DNA of 64,000 bases, taken from Methyloligella sp050110875 (lineage in GTDB: Bacteria > Pseudomonadota > Alphaproteobacteria > Rhizobiales > Methyloligellaceae). A program made the translations under genes and the position numbers. The notes beneath the pieces were generated by a model that ran no database searches, had not been told where the DNA came from, and saw only the letters and a list, made by a program, of their open reading frames with translations. Every line of letters starts with the position of its first letter. Within the stretch, counting starts at the first letter, position 1. The stretch is taken from NCBI GenBank assembly GCA_050110875.1, contig CP188828.1:2933975-2997974 (forward strand), written 5' to 3'. Positions 1-7,925 of the stretch are shown piece by piece.

Positions 1-863
1 GTGGCTTCCACGCCGCGCGAGGCGGGCAGGCAATGCATCACCTTCGCGCTGGCCGGTGCGTGGGACAGCAGCTCCCGGTTCACCTGGTAGCGCGGCATGA
101 AAGCCGCCTGTCGATCGGGGATCTCGGCCTCCTGGCCGATCCACCACCAAAGATCGGTGTAGATGAAGTCGGCATCGCGGACCGCTTCGATCGGGTCCTC
201 GGTCACCACGAAACGGGCGCCGGAGCGGCCGGCATTCTCGCGCGCAATCTGCAGCGCCGATTCCGGCGGCTGGTATTGCCGCGGCGCCGCATGGGTGAAG
301 GAGATGCCCAGCGCCGTGCAGATCAGCATCAGCGAGTAGCAGACATTGGTGAAGTCGCCGACGAAGACGACCTTCAGATCCTCCAGCTTTTTGTCCGGCG
401 CATGCTCGCGCATGGTGAAGACGTCGCAGACGACTTGCGTGGGATGGTTGAGATCGGTCAGCCCGTTGATGACCGGGATCGTGGCGTATTTGGCGAACTC
501 GGTGACGGTCTTATGCTTCAGCGCCCGGATCTCGATCGCATCGACCATCCGGGAGATCACCTGCGCCGTGTCGCCGATGGATTCGCGCGCGCCGAGATGG
601 ATCTCGCCGGGCCGCAGATAAAGCGCATGCCCGCCGAGCTTGGTCATTGCCACCTCGAAGGAGACCCGCGTCCGGGTCGAGGGTTCTTCGAAGATCATGC
701 CGAGAGAGGCGCCCGCCAATAGCTTGGGACAGGCCCCGTCGCGATCCGCATCCTTCAGCAGACGGATCAGCTCGAACAGCCACTCGATCTCCTGCCTGGA
801 GAAATCCTGGGTACTGATGAAATGCCGGCTCTTCGGCTTCTCGGTGGTGTAGAGGTTTTGCAC
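1..863 (-). CDS. Putrescine/ornithine carbamoyltransferase (partial, 3' end off the left edge)
   Basis: Transfers a carbamoyl group from carbamoyl phosphate to an amine (putrescine or ornithine). About 287 residues are present; the C-terminus lies beyond base 1. The carbamoyl-phosphate loop STRTR is at about residues 62-66, HPTQ at about 140-143, and the C-domain HCLPA motif at about 276-280. The segment YTDLWWWIGQEAE and the order of conserved blocks recall putrescine carbamoyltransferases of agmatine catabolism more than classical ArgF, but substrate cannot be fixed from the sequence alone. The start is a GTG (861-863) with an AGGAG seven bases upstream (871-875). No neighbour confirming the agmatine pathway is visible because the rest of the operon lies off the edge. 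A weak FixK-like box lies about 54 bp upstream. Confidence 0.85.
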   Translation of the reverse strand, partial: MQNLYTTEKPKSRHFISTQDFSRQEIEWLFELIRLLKDADRDGACPKLLAGASLGMIFEEPSTRTRVSFEVAMTKLGGHALYLRPGEIHLGARESIGDTAQVISRMVDAIEIRALKHKTVTEFAKYATIPVINGLTDLNHPTQVVCDVFTMREHAPDKKLEDLKVVFVGDFTNVCYSLMLICTALGISFTHAAPRQYQPPESALQIARENAGRSGARFVVTEDPIEAVRDADFIYTDLWWWIGQEAEIPDRQAAFMPRYQVNRELLSHAPASAKVMHCLPASRGVEA

Positions 864-916
864 GTCGAATCTCCTACGATTTGACGTGACGATAGTTCCC
901 CGCCTGTCGGGACGGA

Positions 917-930
917 TTGAGCTGAATCAA
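917..930. promoter_or_regulatory. Possible weak FixK/FNR box
   Basis: TTGAG-CTGA-ATCAA resembles the consensus TTGAY-N4-RTCAA with one mismatch. It lies 54 bp before the carbamoyltransferase start on the minus strand and about 209 bp before the CBS-domain gene on the plus strand. It is weaker than the three perfect boxes nearby and could be chance. Confidence 0.35.
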
Positions 931-1059
931 ATCGGGCCGGATTTCCGATATCTGTCCGATTCCGCTCCGAATCCGGCAGACGTCCCCCTGGCCGAGCCGC
1001 CGCCGATGCGTCCCGGCTCAGCGCCCTGAATCGCGGAACTGCGAACGCACTCATCCCGT

Positions 1060-1073
1060 TTGATTCTTGTCAA
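1060..1073 (+). promoter_or_regulatory. FixK/FNR-type anaerobox upstream of the CBS-domain gene
   Basis: TTGAT-TCTT-GTCAA is a perfect match to the FixK/FNR consensus TTGAY-N4-RTCAA. It ends 65 bp before the ATG at 1139, a position suited to activation. A FixK-like regulator is encoded at 3207-3902. Confidence 0.75.
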
Positions 1074-1138
1074 TGCGGGCAAGCGGCCTCTGGCGAGGAT
1101 GCAGGGACCAGAGCCATCTTCAAACAGGAGAGTTCGTC

Positions 1139-1558
1139 ATGAAGGTGAAGGAGATGATGCACAAAGGGGTGCAGTCCGTATCGGCCGAAACCCCTATCGG
1201 CACGGTTGCGTCGAAGATGAAGCAGTTCGATATCGGCGCGGTCCCCGTCGAGCGCGACGGTGAGCTCATCGGCATGATTACCGATCGCGATATCGCCATC
1301 CGCTGCTTTTCCAACGGCAAGGATATTTCGGCCATGACCGCCGGAGAAGTCATGTCCGCCGATCCGATCTATTGCCGCGACAACGAAGAGGTGGAGGACG
1401 CGGTGCGGCTGATGGAGAGCAAAGAGATTCGCCGGCTGCCCGTCCTGGACGAAGCCCAGGCCATAGTGGGCATGGTCAGCCTCGGAGATATCTCTCAGGC
1501 GCTACCGCGCGATATTTCCGGCGAGATGGCGAAGGCGGTTTCCGCTCATCATCCATAG
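1139..1558 (+). CDS. Tandem CBS-domain protein
   Basis: A 139-residue protein made almost entirely of two CBS domains (about residues 1-58 and 70-130), the usual adenosyl-nucleotide-binding Bateman pair. The motif VPVERDGELIGMITDRDI is typical. Stand-alone CBS proteins of this size usually act as small regulatory or energy-sensing subunits; the partner is unknown. The ATG at 1139 was chosen over a start 72 bp upstream because AGGAGA at 1126-1131 is correctly spaced and homologues begin near MKVKEMM. A perfect FixK box sits 65 bp upstream, so induction under low oxygen is likely. It is followed by a strong terminator and is probably monocistronic. Confidence 0.9.
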   Translation: MKVKEMMHKGVQSVSAETPIGTVASKMKQFDIGAVPVERDGELIGMITDRDIAIRCFSNGKDISAMTAGEVMSADPIYCRDNEEVEDAVRLMESKEIRRLPVLDEAQAIVGMVSLGDISQALPRDISGEMAKAVSAHHP

Positions 1559-1596
1559 CCCCAAGCGAGGCACGCGACCGAGAAAGCTGCGAGAAT

Positions 1597-1635
1597 GGCG
1601 GTGGGACAAAGCTCGATCCCGCCGCCTTCTTTTTG
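1597..1635 (+). terminator. Intrinsic terminator after the CBS-domain gene
   Basis: A 10-bp stem (GGCGGTGGGA with TCCCGCCGCC, one G-U pair) and a 10-base loop are followed by TTCTTTTT. It starts 38 bp after the CBS stop codon. Confidence 0.8.
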
Positions 1636-1768
1636 GTCGTTGAGATCTCGGTGAGCCCATCGGCCGATACGGAAAACCGCTGGACGAGATTGATGGAGAT
1701 CAACGCGAACCGATCTTGGAAGTCCCACAACTCGGATTGCATGAGCTCATATTATGGAGAGATAGAGA

Positions 1769-1972
1769 ATGGCTGAGAGGACCCCGCAGAATCACCGCCT
1801 AACGCCCTGGTATATCGGCATCGTCATCGTCTTGGCGGCGGTTTCCTTCGTCGGTTATCGCATGTGGGCCGGCAACTGCCCGGCGCCCACGATCATCGAG
1901 ATCGGCGTATTGACAGTGATTCCAGTTGTTTATCTCGTTCTTATGTATCTGACATTCATAAGCCAGAAGTGA
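1769..1972 (+). CDS. Small two-helix membrane protein, function unknown
   Basis: A 67-residue protein with two predicted membrane segments (about residues 14-33 and 41-63) separated by a short loop containing NCPAP. The ATG at 1769 follows GGAGA at 1756-1760. It is not a family I can name. The next small gene starts six bases after its stop codon, so the two are probably co-transcribed. The gap between 1636 and 1768 holds no other gene I can support. Confidence 0.65.
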   Translation: MAERTPQNHRLTPWYIGIVIVLAAVSFVGYRMWAGNCPAPTIIEIGVLTVIPVVYLVLMYLTFISQK

Positions 1973-1977
1973 AATCC

Positions 1978-2193
1978 ATGACCGTGTGGTTGGTAAAAGC
2001 GACCTGGCTCGAGGACGAGGCCGAGGCAAACGAAAAATGGGCGGTAAACGCCGAGACGGTTCAAGATGCCGTTACGGCCGTCGCCCCCCATCTCCGTTTC
2101 CATCCGCATCATGTCGAAGCGGATCACGCTCCGGCGGAGATCGGAAATCTCGGTACGGATCTCTCGCCTGGCGAGGTGCGGCGAATTCCATAG
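1978..2193 (+). CDS. Small hypothetical protein
   Basis: A 71-residue soluble protein beginning MTVWLVKATWLEDE. It starts five bases after the stop of the upstream membrane protein, so it is likely its operon partner. There is no signal peptide or membrane segment. The N-terminal strand-like segment and following acidic helix suggest a small alpha/beta fold, but I do not recognise a family. The ribosome site is weak. The frame remains open further upstream, but ATG 1978 is the first start compatible with operon spacing. Confidence 0.55.
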   Translation: MTVWLVKATWLEDEAEANEKWAVNAETVQDAVTAVAPHLRFHPHHVEADHAPAEIGNLGTDLSPGEVRRIP

Positions 2194-2293
2194 CGACGTC
2201 GTCCCCATCGATAGGACGACATGCTTCACAAAAGATGCATCTAAAAAGGGGCATGGGCCGGAATCAATATCTCCGGCCGGTCGTGTGTTCTTT

Positions 2294-2551
2294 TCAGCGC
2301 CGCCTGAAAAAGCGTGAGAGCAGCCCTGCGCGGCCGCGGCGGCGGTCGCTCTCACAACGCTCGGTCTCGATGCAATCAGCGAGCAGGCGCCAGTTTCCGA
2401 TGCCGTTCTGAAATTCGAACTCGCGAATGGCAATTTTTTCTGCGGCACGCGGATTGGGCGCATCGATTTCGAATCTGCCCTGCAAAGGCCGGCAGCGATT
2501 GCCGTAGCTATCGACCAATTTCTTGTAAAAACTGACGTGGTACCGCTTCAT
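2294..2551 (-). CDS. Small conserved alphaproteobacterial protein, function unknown
   Basis: An 85-residue protein beginning MKRYHVSFYKKLVDSYG with an arginine-rich tail (RRRGRAGLLSRFFRRR). The pattern of an N-terminal strand, a stretch on the core sequence LQGRFEIDA, then a helix of the AEKIAIREFE type, recalls a family of small uncharacterised alphaproteobacterial proteins. The ATG at 2551 is preferred over a start 84 bp upstream, which would take the coding region through the FixK box at 2622-2635. That box lies 70 bp upstream of the chosen start, so the gene is likely part of the low-oxygen regulon. Confidence 0.65.
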   Translation of the reverse strand: MKRYHVSFYKKLVDSYGNRCRPLQGRFEIDAPNPRAAEKIAIREFEFQNGIGNWRLLADCIETERCESDRRRGRAGLLSRFFRRR

Positions 2552-2621
2552 CTCACGATCGCATATTTGCGTCTGACGAACTGAACCGAAAAGACGCTGA
2601 TACGGCGGCGCGCATGCTGCA

Positions 2622-2635
2622 TTGACAATTATCAA
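2622..2635 (-). promoter_or_regulatory. FixK/FNR-type anaerobox upstream of the small gene at 2294-2551
   Basis: TTGAC-AATT-ATCAA is a perfect TTGAY-N4-RTCAA match, about 70 bp before the start codon at 2551. It is the second of three perfect boxes in 6 kb. Confidence 0.75.
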
Positions 2636-2676
2636 GCCGCGTGCCGGAGGAGGCTAACGGGATCGACTTCGCGGGT

Positions 2677-3174
2677 TCACGAAACGCTGCCTCCAGCGGC
2701 GATATTCAGATCGTGAACCTGGAACTGCCCAGTCGAATAATCCATCAAGGCCATACATATGGCTTGCTCTCGATCGGCGTCCGCCAGCACGACGAGCAGC
2801 AGATAAGCGCCGCGTCTCAGCGCATCCTTCAGCGGTTTCGCCAAACGCGGCGCGATCCATGCATCGAAATCGCCGAACCGGCATAGCTGCTTCGCTGAGA
2901 GCCGCAACGTCCCGCCGGAGACGTCGCCCGCACCGTCGATCCCATGAAGCAGTATGCGCAAATCCCCGTCTCGGGACTGCTCTTGGAAACTCTGCGGCAT
3001 ATCGGATCCAGCGCTCAGAGCGTCCGCCCGCACGAAAAGCATCGCCTGCGCATCGATGGATTGGGCTTCGAGCTCCGCCACCACGCGCATGACGAGATCC
3101 AGACGATCGAACGCGCAGATCGCAACCCGTATCCTTTTCGCAGGAGTCTCTGTCTGGGGTGTCGGCTCTGTCAT
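2677..3174 (-). CDS. Hypothetical protein downstream of the fixK-like gene
   Basis: A 165-residue soluble protein I do not recognise. Predicted alternating strands and helices (for example RIRVAICAFDRLDLVMRVVAEL, AYLLLVVLADADREQAIC) suggest an alpha/beta sandwich fold of roughly 150 residues with a short polar N-terminal tail. The ATG at 3174 is chosen; a TTG at 3216 that overlaps the fixK stop is an alternative. It lies 32 bp after the fixK-like gene on the same strand, so it is probably co-transcribed and may be a regulator accessory or regulon product. Confidence 0.6.
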   Translation of the reverse strand: MTEPTPQTETPAKRIRVAICAFDRLDLVMRVVAELEAQSIDAQAMLFVRADALSAGSDMPQSFQEQSRDGDLRILLHGIDGAGDVSGGTLRLSAKQLCRFGDFDAWIAPRLAKPLKDALRRGAYLLLVVLADADREQAICMALMDYSTGQFQVHDLNIAAGGSVS

Positions 3175-3206
3175 GGTATTGTGCCGTTCCAGCAAGAGTG
3201 GGTGGA

Positions 3207-3902
3207 TTAATTCCAACCGCTTTCGTTCTCAGCGAGGTCTTTCAGAAGCGCGACGTCGAGCAGCACCACCTTTTGAGTCTGCGGGAGCTCGATGGCCTGC
3301 ATGCGTCTGAGCTTCGTGAATGCGCGGCTGACCGTCTCGAAGGTGAGTCCGAGATAGTCGGCGATATCGACACGTTTCATCGGCAGATCGAACGAGATCG
3401 GCTCGCATTGCTTTTCGAGATGGGAGCGCGCCATGGCGAGGAGGAAGGAGGCGACCTTCTCCAAGGCGGATTTCCGGCCGAGCATGACGAACCGGTCCTG
3501 CATCACGGCCAGCTCGCTGGTCGCGAACTCCAGGAGCTTGCGTCCGATCTCCGGCCGCTCCATCGCGGTCTGCAGAAGGGTGTTGCGTGGGATCCGCCGG
3601 ATTCGTGCGGCCTTGAGCGCCTCGGCGTTGAACCCATGCGTTTCGGATTGCACCAATCCGATCAGATCGCCGGGAAACGAGAAGGCGAGGACTTGGCGGC
3701 GCCCGTCGGACAGCAGACGATAGCAGCAGACAACCCCTTCCAGCACCTCGTAGACATGTGCGCTCTCGTCGCCCTCGTAGAAGACTGTCTCCTGGCCCCC
3801 CAGCACTTTAATCTGTTGATAACTATCCGAAAGTCCGGTCCAGCTTTGGAAGCCGAATGCGCTCGGATCGGTTTGGCCGATGGCGACTTGCTGAGCATGC
3901 AT
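3207..3902 (-). CDS. FixK/FNR-like CRP-family transcription regulator
   Basis: A 231-residue CRP/FNR-family activator. A cyclic-nucleotide-binding-type beta barrel covers about residues 20-120, a dimer helix about 125-155, and a winged helix-turn-helix about 170-215 with the recognition helix ETVSRAFTKLR, the E-x-x-S-R pattern of FNR/FixK proteins that read TTGAT half-sites. It lacks the N-terminal cysteine cluster of oxygen-sensing FNR, so it should not sense oxygen directly and fits the FixK class. Perfect FixK boxes precede three neighbouring genes. The adjacent FixL-like hybrid kinase and response regulator are plausible upstream controllers. No FixK box was seen in its own promoter region (3903-4012). 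Confidence 0.88.
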   Translation of the reverse strand: MHAQQVAIGQTDPSAFGFQSWTGLSDSYQQIKVLGGQETVFYEGDESAHVYEVLEGVVCCYRLLSDGRRQVLAFSFPGDLIGLVQSETHGFNAEALKAARIRRIPRNTLLQTAMERPEIGRKLLEFATSELAVMQDRFVMLGRKSALEKVASFLLAMARSHLEKQCEPISFDLPMKRVDIADYLGLTFETVSRAFTKLRRMQAIELPQTQKVVLLDVALLKDLAENESGWN

Positions 3903-4012
3903 GGTATGATCCTCCTCACGGATGCCTGATGCTCAGCATTCAAAAGGGCTGTCGTAAGCGGGGTATCCCGCGCTTGTAACGAATTGTATCGCCAATCCGC
4001 CTCTGACCCGCC

Positions 4013-4747
4013 GTGAGTGAAACCCGTCACATCCTCGTCGTCGACGACGATCCGAGCGTTCGCCGGCTTCTGCGCCGCTGCTTCGAGCAGGAAGGCTATC
4101 GGGTCTCCGAGGCCGCCAACGGTCGCGAGATAGATGCCGCGCCCTTGGAAGAGTTGAGCCTGATCACCTTGGATTTGGGCTTGGGCAGCGAAGACGGCCT
4201 TCAGATCGCCCGCGCCATCCGCTCCCGCTCCGACGTTCCGATCATCATGCTCACCGGCAAGGGAGAGATGATCGATCGGGTCGTGGGCTTGGAGCTCGGT
4301 GCCGACGATTATATCGCCAAGCCGTTCCACGTCCGGGAAGTGCTGGCGCGGGTCCGCACCGTGTTGCGCCGCCTGGAGCCGCCCAGCCGCGCACCGGCCG
4401 CCCAGCCCGAGCCGTCGAATTGCTGCCGTTTCGACGATTGGGAGGCCGATTTCGATCGACTCGAGCTACGCCGCGGCGACGGAACCCCCGTCGAGCTGAC
4501 CTCGGGCGAGATGAGACTCTTGCAGGTTTTTACCCAGCACGCCGGCCGGGTTCTCAGCCGGGAACAGCTGATGGATCTGCTGAAGGGCCAGGACTGGTCG
4601 CCCTACGACCGCAGCATCGACAATCAGATCGCGCGTTTGCGGAAGAAGATCGAGGCCGATCCTCGCCATCCGCAGATCGTCAAGACGGTGCATGGCGCGG
4701 GCTACAAGTTCAGCGCCAGGGTTCGGCGCGGCGAAGGGGCGAAATAA
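4013..4747 (+). CDS. OmpR-family response regulator
   Basis: A 244-residue two-component regulator. The receiver domain (about 5-120) has the acidic pocket DDD at 11-13, phospho-acceptor Asp54 in LITLDLGLG, and Lys103 in the IAKPF motif. The winged-helix DNA-binding domain covers about 145-238 and ends with the usual VHGAGYKF strand. The start is a GTG at 4013. It converges with the hybrid kinase gene (7 bp between stop codons), which is its likely partner, although the kinase also carries its own receiver. It is divergent from the fixK-like gene, from which it is separated by 110 bp. Confidence 0.9.
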   Translation: MSETRHILVVDDDPSVRRLLRRCFEQEGYRVSEAANGREIDAAPLEELSLITLDLGLGSEDGLQIARAIRSRSDVPIIMLTGKGEMIDRVVGLELGADDYIAKPFHVREVLARVRTVLRRLEPPSRAPAAQPEPSNCCRFDDWEADFDRLELRRGDGTPVELTSGEMRLLQVFTQHAGRVLSREQLMDLLKGQDWSPYDRSIDNQIARLRKKIEADPRHPQIVKTVHGAGYKFSARVRRGEGAK

Positions 4748-4754
4748 CCGGCGC

Positions 4755-6281
4755 CTAGCCGGCCAACGCTTTGCGGATGGCTGCGGCCAATTCCGCGTTC
4801 CTATAGGGCTTGCGAAGCAGGCCGATCTCCGATGTGGAAAGCGTCTCGCGCTCGATCAGCTCTTCCGAATAGCCCGACGTCAACAGCACGCCGACGTTCG
4901 GATATTTCTCCCGGATCTGCATTGCGAGGTCGTAACCGGATATGCCCCCCGGCATCACCAAGTCGGTGAAGACGAGCTCGATATCCGGCTTTTGCCCAAG
5001 CAGGCTGAGCGCCGCCTCGCTTTGAGATGCATCCAGGACGCGATAGCCGAGCTCGGTCAGACGGCGGCAGGTCAGCCGTCTCACCCGGGCGTCGTCCTCC
5101 ACCACGAGGATCAGCTCGCCGGCGGTCGGTTCGGTCGCAACCTTTCCGGCTGCCATGCGGCCGGCGCCGCCGGTATTGCGCGGCAAAAAGAGATTGATCG
5201 TGGTGCCGCTGCCAACCTCGCTCTCGATGGTGATGTGTCCGCCCGATTGCCGCGCAAATCCAAACACCATCGAAAGTCCGAGTCCCGTGCCATGCTTCGC
5301 ATCCTTGGTGGTGAAGAAGGGCTCGAACGCCCTCTGCCGCACCTCCTCCGGCATGCCGTGCCCGGTATCGGAGACGGAAAGCCTGACATATTCGCCCGGT
5401 TCAAGCCCGGCTGTAGTCGCAGCGGCGCGGCCAATCGAGTCGTTGAACGTCTCCAAGATCAGCTTGCCCCCCTGTGGCATGGCATCCCGCGCGTTCACCA
5501 CCAGATTGAGGATGGCGCTCTCTACCTGGGTCTCGTCGACTTGCGTCTGCCACAGTCCGACGCTCAGGCTGGTGCTGAGATCGATCGTCTCGCCGAGCGT
5601 TCGGTGCAGCATCTCGGTCAAACCGAGCACGAGAGCGTTTAAATCGATGACCCGAGGTTCCAGATGGCTGCGCCGTGCAAAGGCCAGAAGACGCGATGTC
5701 AGCCGCGCTCCGAGTTCCGCGGCTTCCCGGGCTTCGGTCAGGAGTTCGAGATCCGTCTCGTCTTCCAGACGCAGATCCAGCAGCTCGAGATTGCCGGTAA
5801 TGACAGTCAGTAAGTTGTTGAAATCATGGGCGACTCCACCGGTGAGCTGACCCACCGCTTCCATCTTCTGGGCTTGATGGAGCGCGCTTTCCGCACGTTT
5901 CTGATCGCTCAGATCGCGGATGATTCCGGTGAAAAGCCTAGCCCCGTCGGCGCGAAACTCGCTGACCGAGAGATGCATGGGGAAGGTTGAGCCGTCCTTG
6001 CGGCGTCCCGACACCTCCCGGCCGATGCCGATGATGTTGCGTTTGCCGGTCTCGCAATAGCGGCGAAGATAGCTGTCATGCTCCGCCTGATAGGGCTCGG
6101 GCATGAGCATTTTGATGTTGCGGCCGACCAGTTCGTCCTCCCGATACTGGAAGAGCCTTTCGGTCGCCGGGTTGATCGTGTCGATCGTTCCGTCTTTCTC
6201 GATGGTGACGATGGCGTCGACGGCGGAATCGAGCAGTGCCCAGAGCTTAGCCGCTTCCTTGGAATCTGAATTCGTGCCCAT
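4755..6281 (-). CDS. FixL-like PAS hybrid histidine kinase, candidate haem oxygen sensor
   Basis: About 508 residues, cytoplasmic, no membrane segments. Domain order: PAS (about 10-125), HisKA with phospho-His152 in GGVAHDFNN, HATPase_c (about 195-375, with the GTGLGLSMV box), then a C-terminal receiver (about 388-505, DLVMPGG). Counted from ATG 6281, the PAS domain has His68, Arg74 and Arg88 in MPEPYQAEHDSYLRRY and IIGIGR, with the same spacing as haem ligand His200, Arg206 and Arg220 of Bradyrhizobium FixL. It is therefore likely a haem-based oxygen sensor. Unlike FixL it has no transmembrane region and is a hybrid kinase. A TTG at 6293 is an alternative start; neither has a strong ribosome site. 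The stretch 6294-6447 holds no supported gene. Confidence 0.88.
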   Translation of the reverse strand: MGTNSDSKEAAKLWALLDSAVDAIVTIEKDGTIDTINPATERLFQYREDELVGRNIKMLMPEPYQAEHDSYLRRYCETGKRNIIGIGREVSGRRKDGSTFPMHLSVSEFRADGARLFTGIIRDLSDQKRAESALHQAQKMEAVGQLTGGVAHDFNNLLTVITGNLELLDLRLEDETDLELLTEAREAAELGARLTSRLLAFARRSHLEPRVIDLNALVLGLTEMLHRTLGETIDLSTSLSVGLWQTQVDETQVESAILNLVVNARDAMPQGGKLILETFNDSIGRAAATTAGLEPGEYVRLSVSDTGHGMPEEVRQRAFEPFFTTKDAKHGTGLGLSMVFGFARQSGGHITIESEVGSGTTINLFLPRNTGGAGRMAAGKVATEPTAGELILVVEDDARVRRLTCRRLTELGYRVLDASQSEAALSLLGQKPDIELVFTDLVMPGGISGYDLAMQIREKYPNVGVLLTSGYSEELIERETLSTSEIGLLRKPYRNAELAAAIRKALAG

Positions 6282-6447
6282 GCCGCCAACCAATCAAACC
6301 CGTTCTGCCAACCCGATAACGAAGCCAAAATAATAGGCAGGTGGCAAGAATCGTAGTGGCAGCGGAGCCGCTAGTGAACGGTCCGTTGATTTTAAGCGTC
6401 GGGCATCGAGGTCTTTGAGCGTGGGAGATGGATAGACACCGGGTCGG

Positions 6448-6822
6448 CTATCCCTTCCCGGGTTGCGGCGGCGAGGCTTTCGAGTGCTGCTTTACATCTC
6501 CCTGCATCCGCCGCACGCGGTCTTGCAGTTGACGGCGTGCCGCGTCGAAAGCGTCGCGGATGGCGACGTTGACGTCTTCATGCGCGTGATCTTGCCGTCC
6601 TGCATGATCCACCGCGACATCGCCGCCCGGCATGCTGATATGGATGCGGATATTATAGAGATTGCCCTTCTGGTGGTGCTGATGCGGCATCTCGATGACG
6701 ATATCGTAGGCGAGGCTTCTCCCGAAGAAACGGTCGAGCTTCGCCGCATGTTCTTCGATGCGGCTCTCGATCGCCTCCGACGGTTCGATGCCGCGATAGC
6801 TGACGTTGATTGGTGACGTCAT
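6448..6822 (-). CDS. hpf: Ribosome hibernation factor, HPF/RaiA family (short form)
   Basis: A 124-residue protein with the beta-alpha-beta-beta-beta-alpha ribosome-binding fold: INVSYRGIEPSEAIESRI, then VVIEMPH-type and IRIHISMPG strands, then a C-terminal helix DVNVAIRDAFDAARRQL. It binds the 30S decoding region and silences or dimerises ribosomes in slow growth. The length matches short HPF/YfiA rather than the long form. The ATG at 6822 with AGGA seven bases upstream is preferred over an upstream start at 6864. A perfect FixK box 60 bp upstream indicates induction when oxygen is low. Confidence 0.88.
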   Translation of the reverse strand: MTSPINVSYRGIEPSEAIESRIEEHAAKLDRFFGRSLAYDIVIEMPHQHHQKGNLYNIRIHISMPGGDVAVDHAGRQDHAHEDVNVAIRDAFDAARRQLQDRVRRMQGDVKQHSKASPPQPGKG

Positions 6823-6882
6823 TTTCAAATCCTGCTCGTGTTGCACATATACGCAGCAGCGCATGGCTGCCGCTCATCGGCA

Positions 6883-6896
6883 TTGACGGAGATCAA
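6883..6896 (-). promoter_or_regulatory. FixK/FNR-type anaerobox upstream of hpf
   Basis: TTGAC-GGAG-ATCAA is a perfect TTGAY-N4-RTCAA match located 60 bp before the hpf start codon. Confidence 0.78.
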
Positions 6897-6917
6897 GGCG
6901 CGCTGAGCGGACTTGCC

Positions 6918-7925
6918 TCAAACCCCGTGCAGGAAGATTACATAGGTGCTCAACAGATAAACGGCGAGAAGGGCGATGCTCGTCCAGCTGATGGTGCCCG
7001 CCAGTCTCGTGCGCGGCCGGTAGACTAGCCCCACGATCACGATTCCCGTCATCACGACGATGGCGAAGGCGGTCACCGCATTGGTCGGAGACGCGGTGGC
7101 GAGCAGCGGTCCGTTATTGTAGGCGAGATCGTCGATGCTCAAAATGAAGATGTCGAACAGGTTGCTCCCCAAGATGCTCGCCATGGCGAGATCGGTCGCC
7201 CCCAACTTATAGGCGGCAATCACCACCACCAGTTCCGGCAATGTTGTGGCTGCCGCGATGAGCAAGGTGCCGACGAAGGTCGTCTGAAGCCCCAAATTGT
7301 CGGCGAGCCTCACCCCGACGAAGGGCAACAGGATGCCGGCAGCGACCACGAAGGCCGCTGCGATGACGTAGCGACGGATCGCTCGGCGCAGCGTGGTATC
7401 GGGATAGGGATCGATTTCCGGCGGCACGTCTCCATGCCGGTGCTGATAGAGGAAGGACGCGCGCGTCGCGACGAAGTAAACCAGCATCAAGATCGGCGTC
7501 GACAATCCGATATGCCAAAGCGACGGCACGAAAACTTCGCGCTCGATCAGCAGCGACGCCCCCACGAATCCGACCAGAATCGCCCCGAATCCGGCACTCA
7601 GGATGTGACCTTGATCGGCAAGCCGGAAGAACGGCTCGTCGCGGTTCAAGGCATCGAGCAGCACCACCATGACGAGATTGAAAAGACAGCTGCCCAGGAT
7701 ATTGCCGACGGCGATATTCGGTGCATCGGTGAGGGTGACGGAGCTCAAGCCGGTGAAGAGCTCCGGCAGCGAGGTTGCCGTCGCGATCAGGACCAGCCCG
7801 ACCCAGCTTCGCGAAAGCTTGCTCTTGCTCGCGATAATATCGCCTTGCAGGCTGAGCATCGAGCCTGCGACCGCGATCACGGCGGCACAAGCCGCGAACT
7901 CGATCAGAATGAGCAATGTCGACAC
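6918..7925 (-). CDS. Sodium/calcium exchanger family antiporter
   Basis: A 335-residue inner-membrane protein with about ten predicted helices arranged as two homologous halves. Each half has the family alpha-repeat: ATSLPELFTGLSS with GNILGSCLFNL near the N-terminus and ATTLPELVVVIAA with SILGSNLFDIF in the second half. These carry the ion-binding acidic residues of CaCA-type cation antiporters; calcium or another cation is exchanged for sodium or protons. The start is a GTG at 7925 with AGGAG eight bases upstream. It stands alone, divergent from the LOG-family gene. Confidence 0.88.
   Translation of the reverse strand: MSTLLILIEFAACAAVIAVAGSMLSLQGDIIASKSKLSRSWVGLVLIATATSLPELFTGLSSVTLTDAPNIAVGNILGSCLFNLVMVVLLDALNRDEPFFRLADQGHILSAGFGAILVGFVGASLLIEREVFVPSLWHIGLSTPILMLVYFVATRASFLYQHRHGDVPPEIDPYPDTTLRRAIRRYVIAAAFVVAAGILLPFVGVRLADNLGLQTTFVGTLLIAAATTLPELVVVIAAYKLGATDLAMASILGSNLFDIFILSIDDLAYNNGPLLATASPTNAVTAFAIVVMTGIVIVGLVYRPRTRLAGTISWTSIALLAVYLLSTYVIFLHGV

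Noticed and set aside
2256..2278. 7-bp hairpin GGCCGGA/TCCGGCC between convergent small genes
   Set aside because: No T-tract directly follows, so it cannot be called a terminator with confidence.
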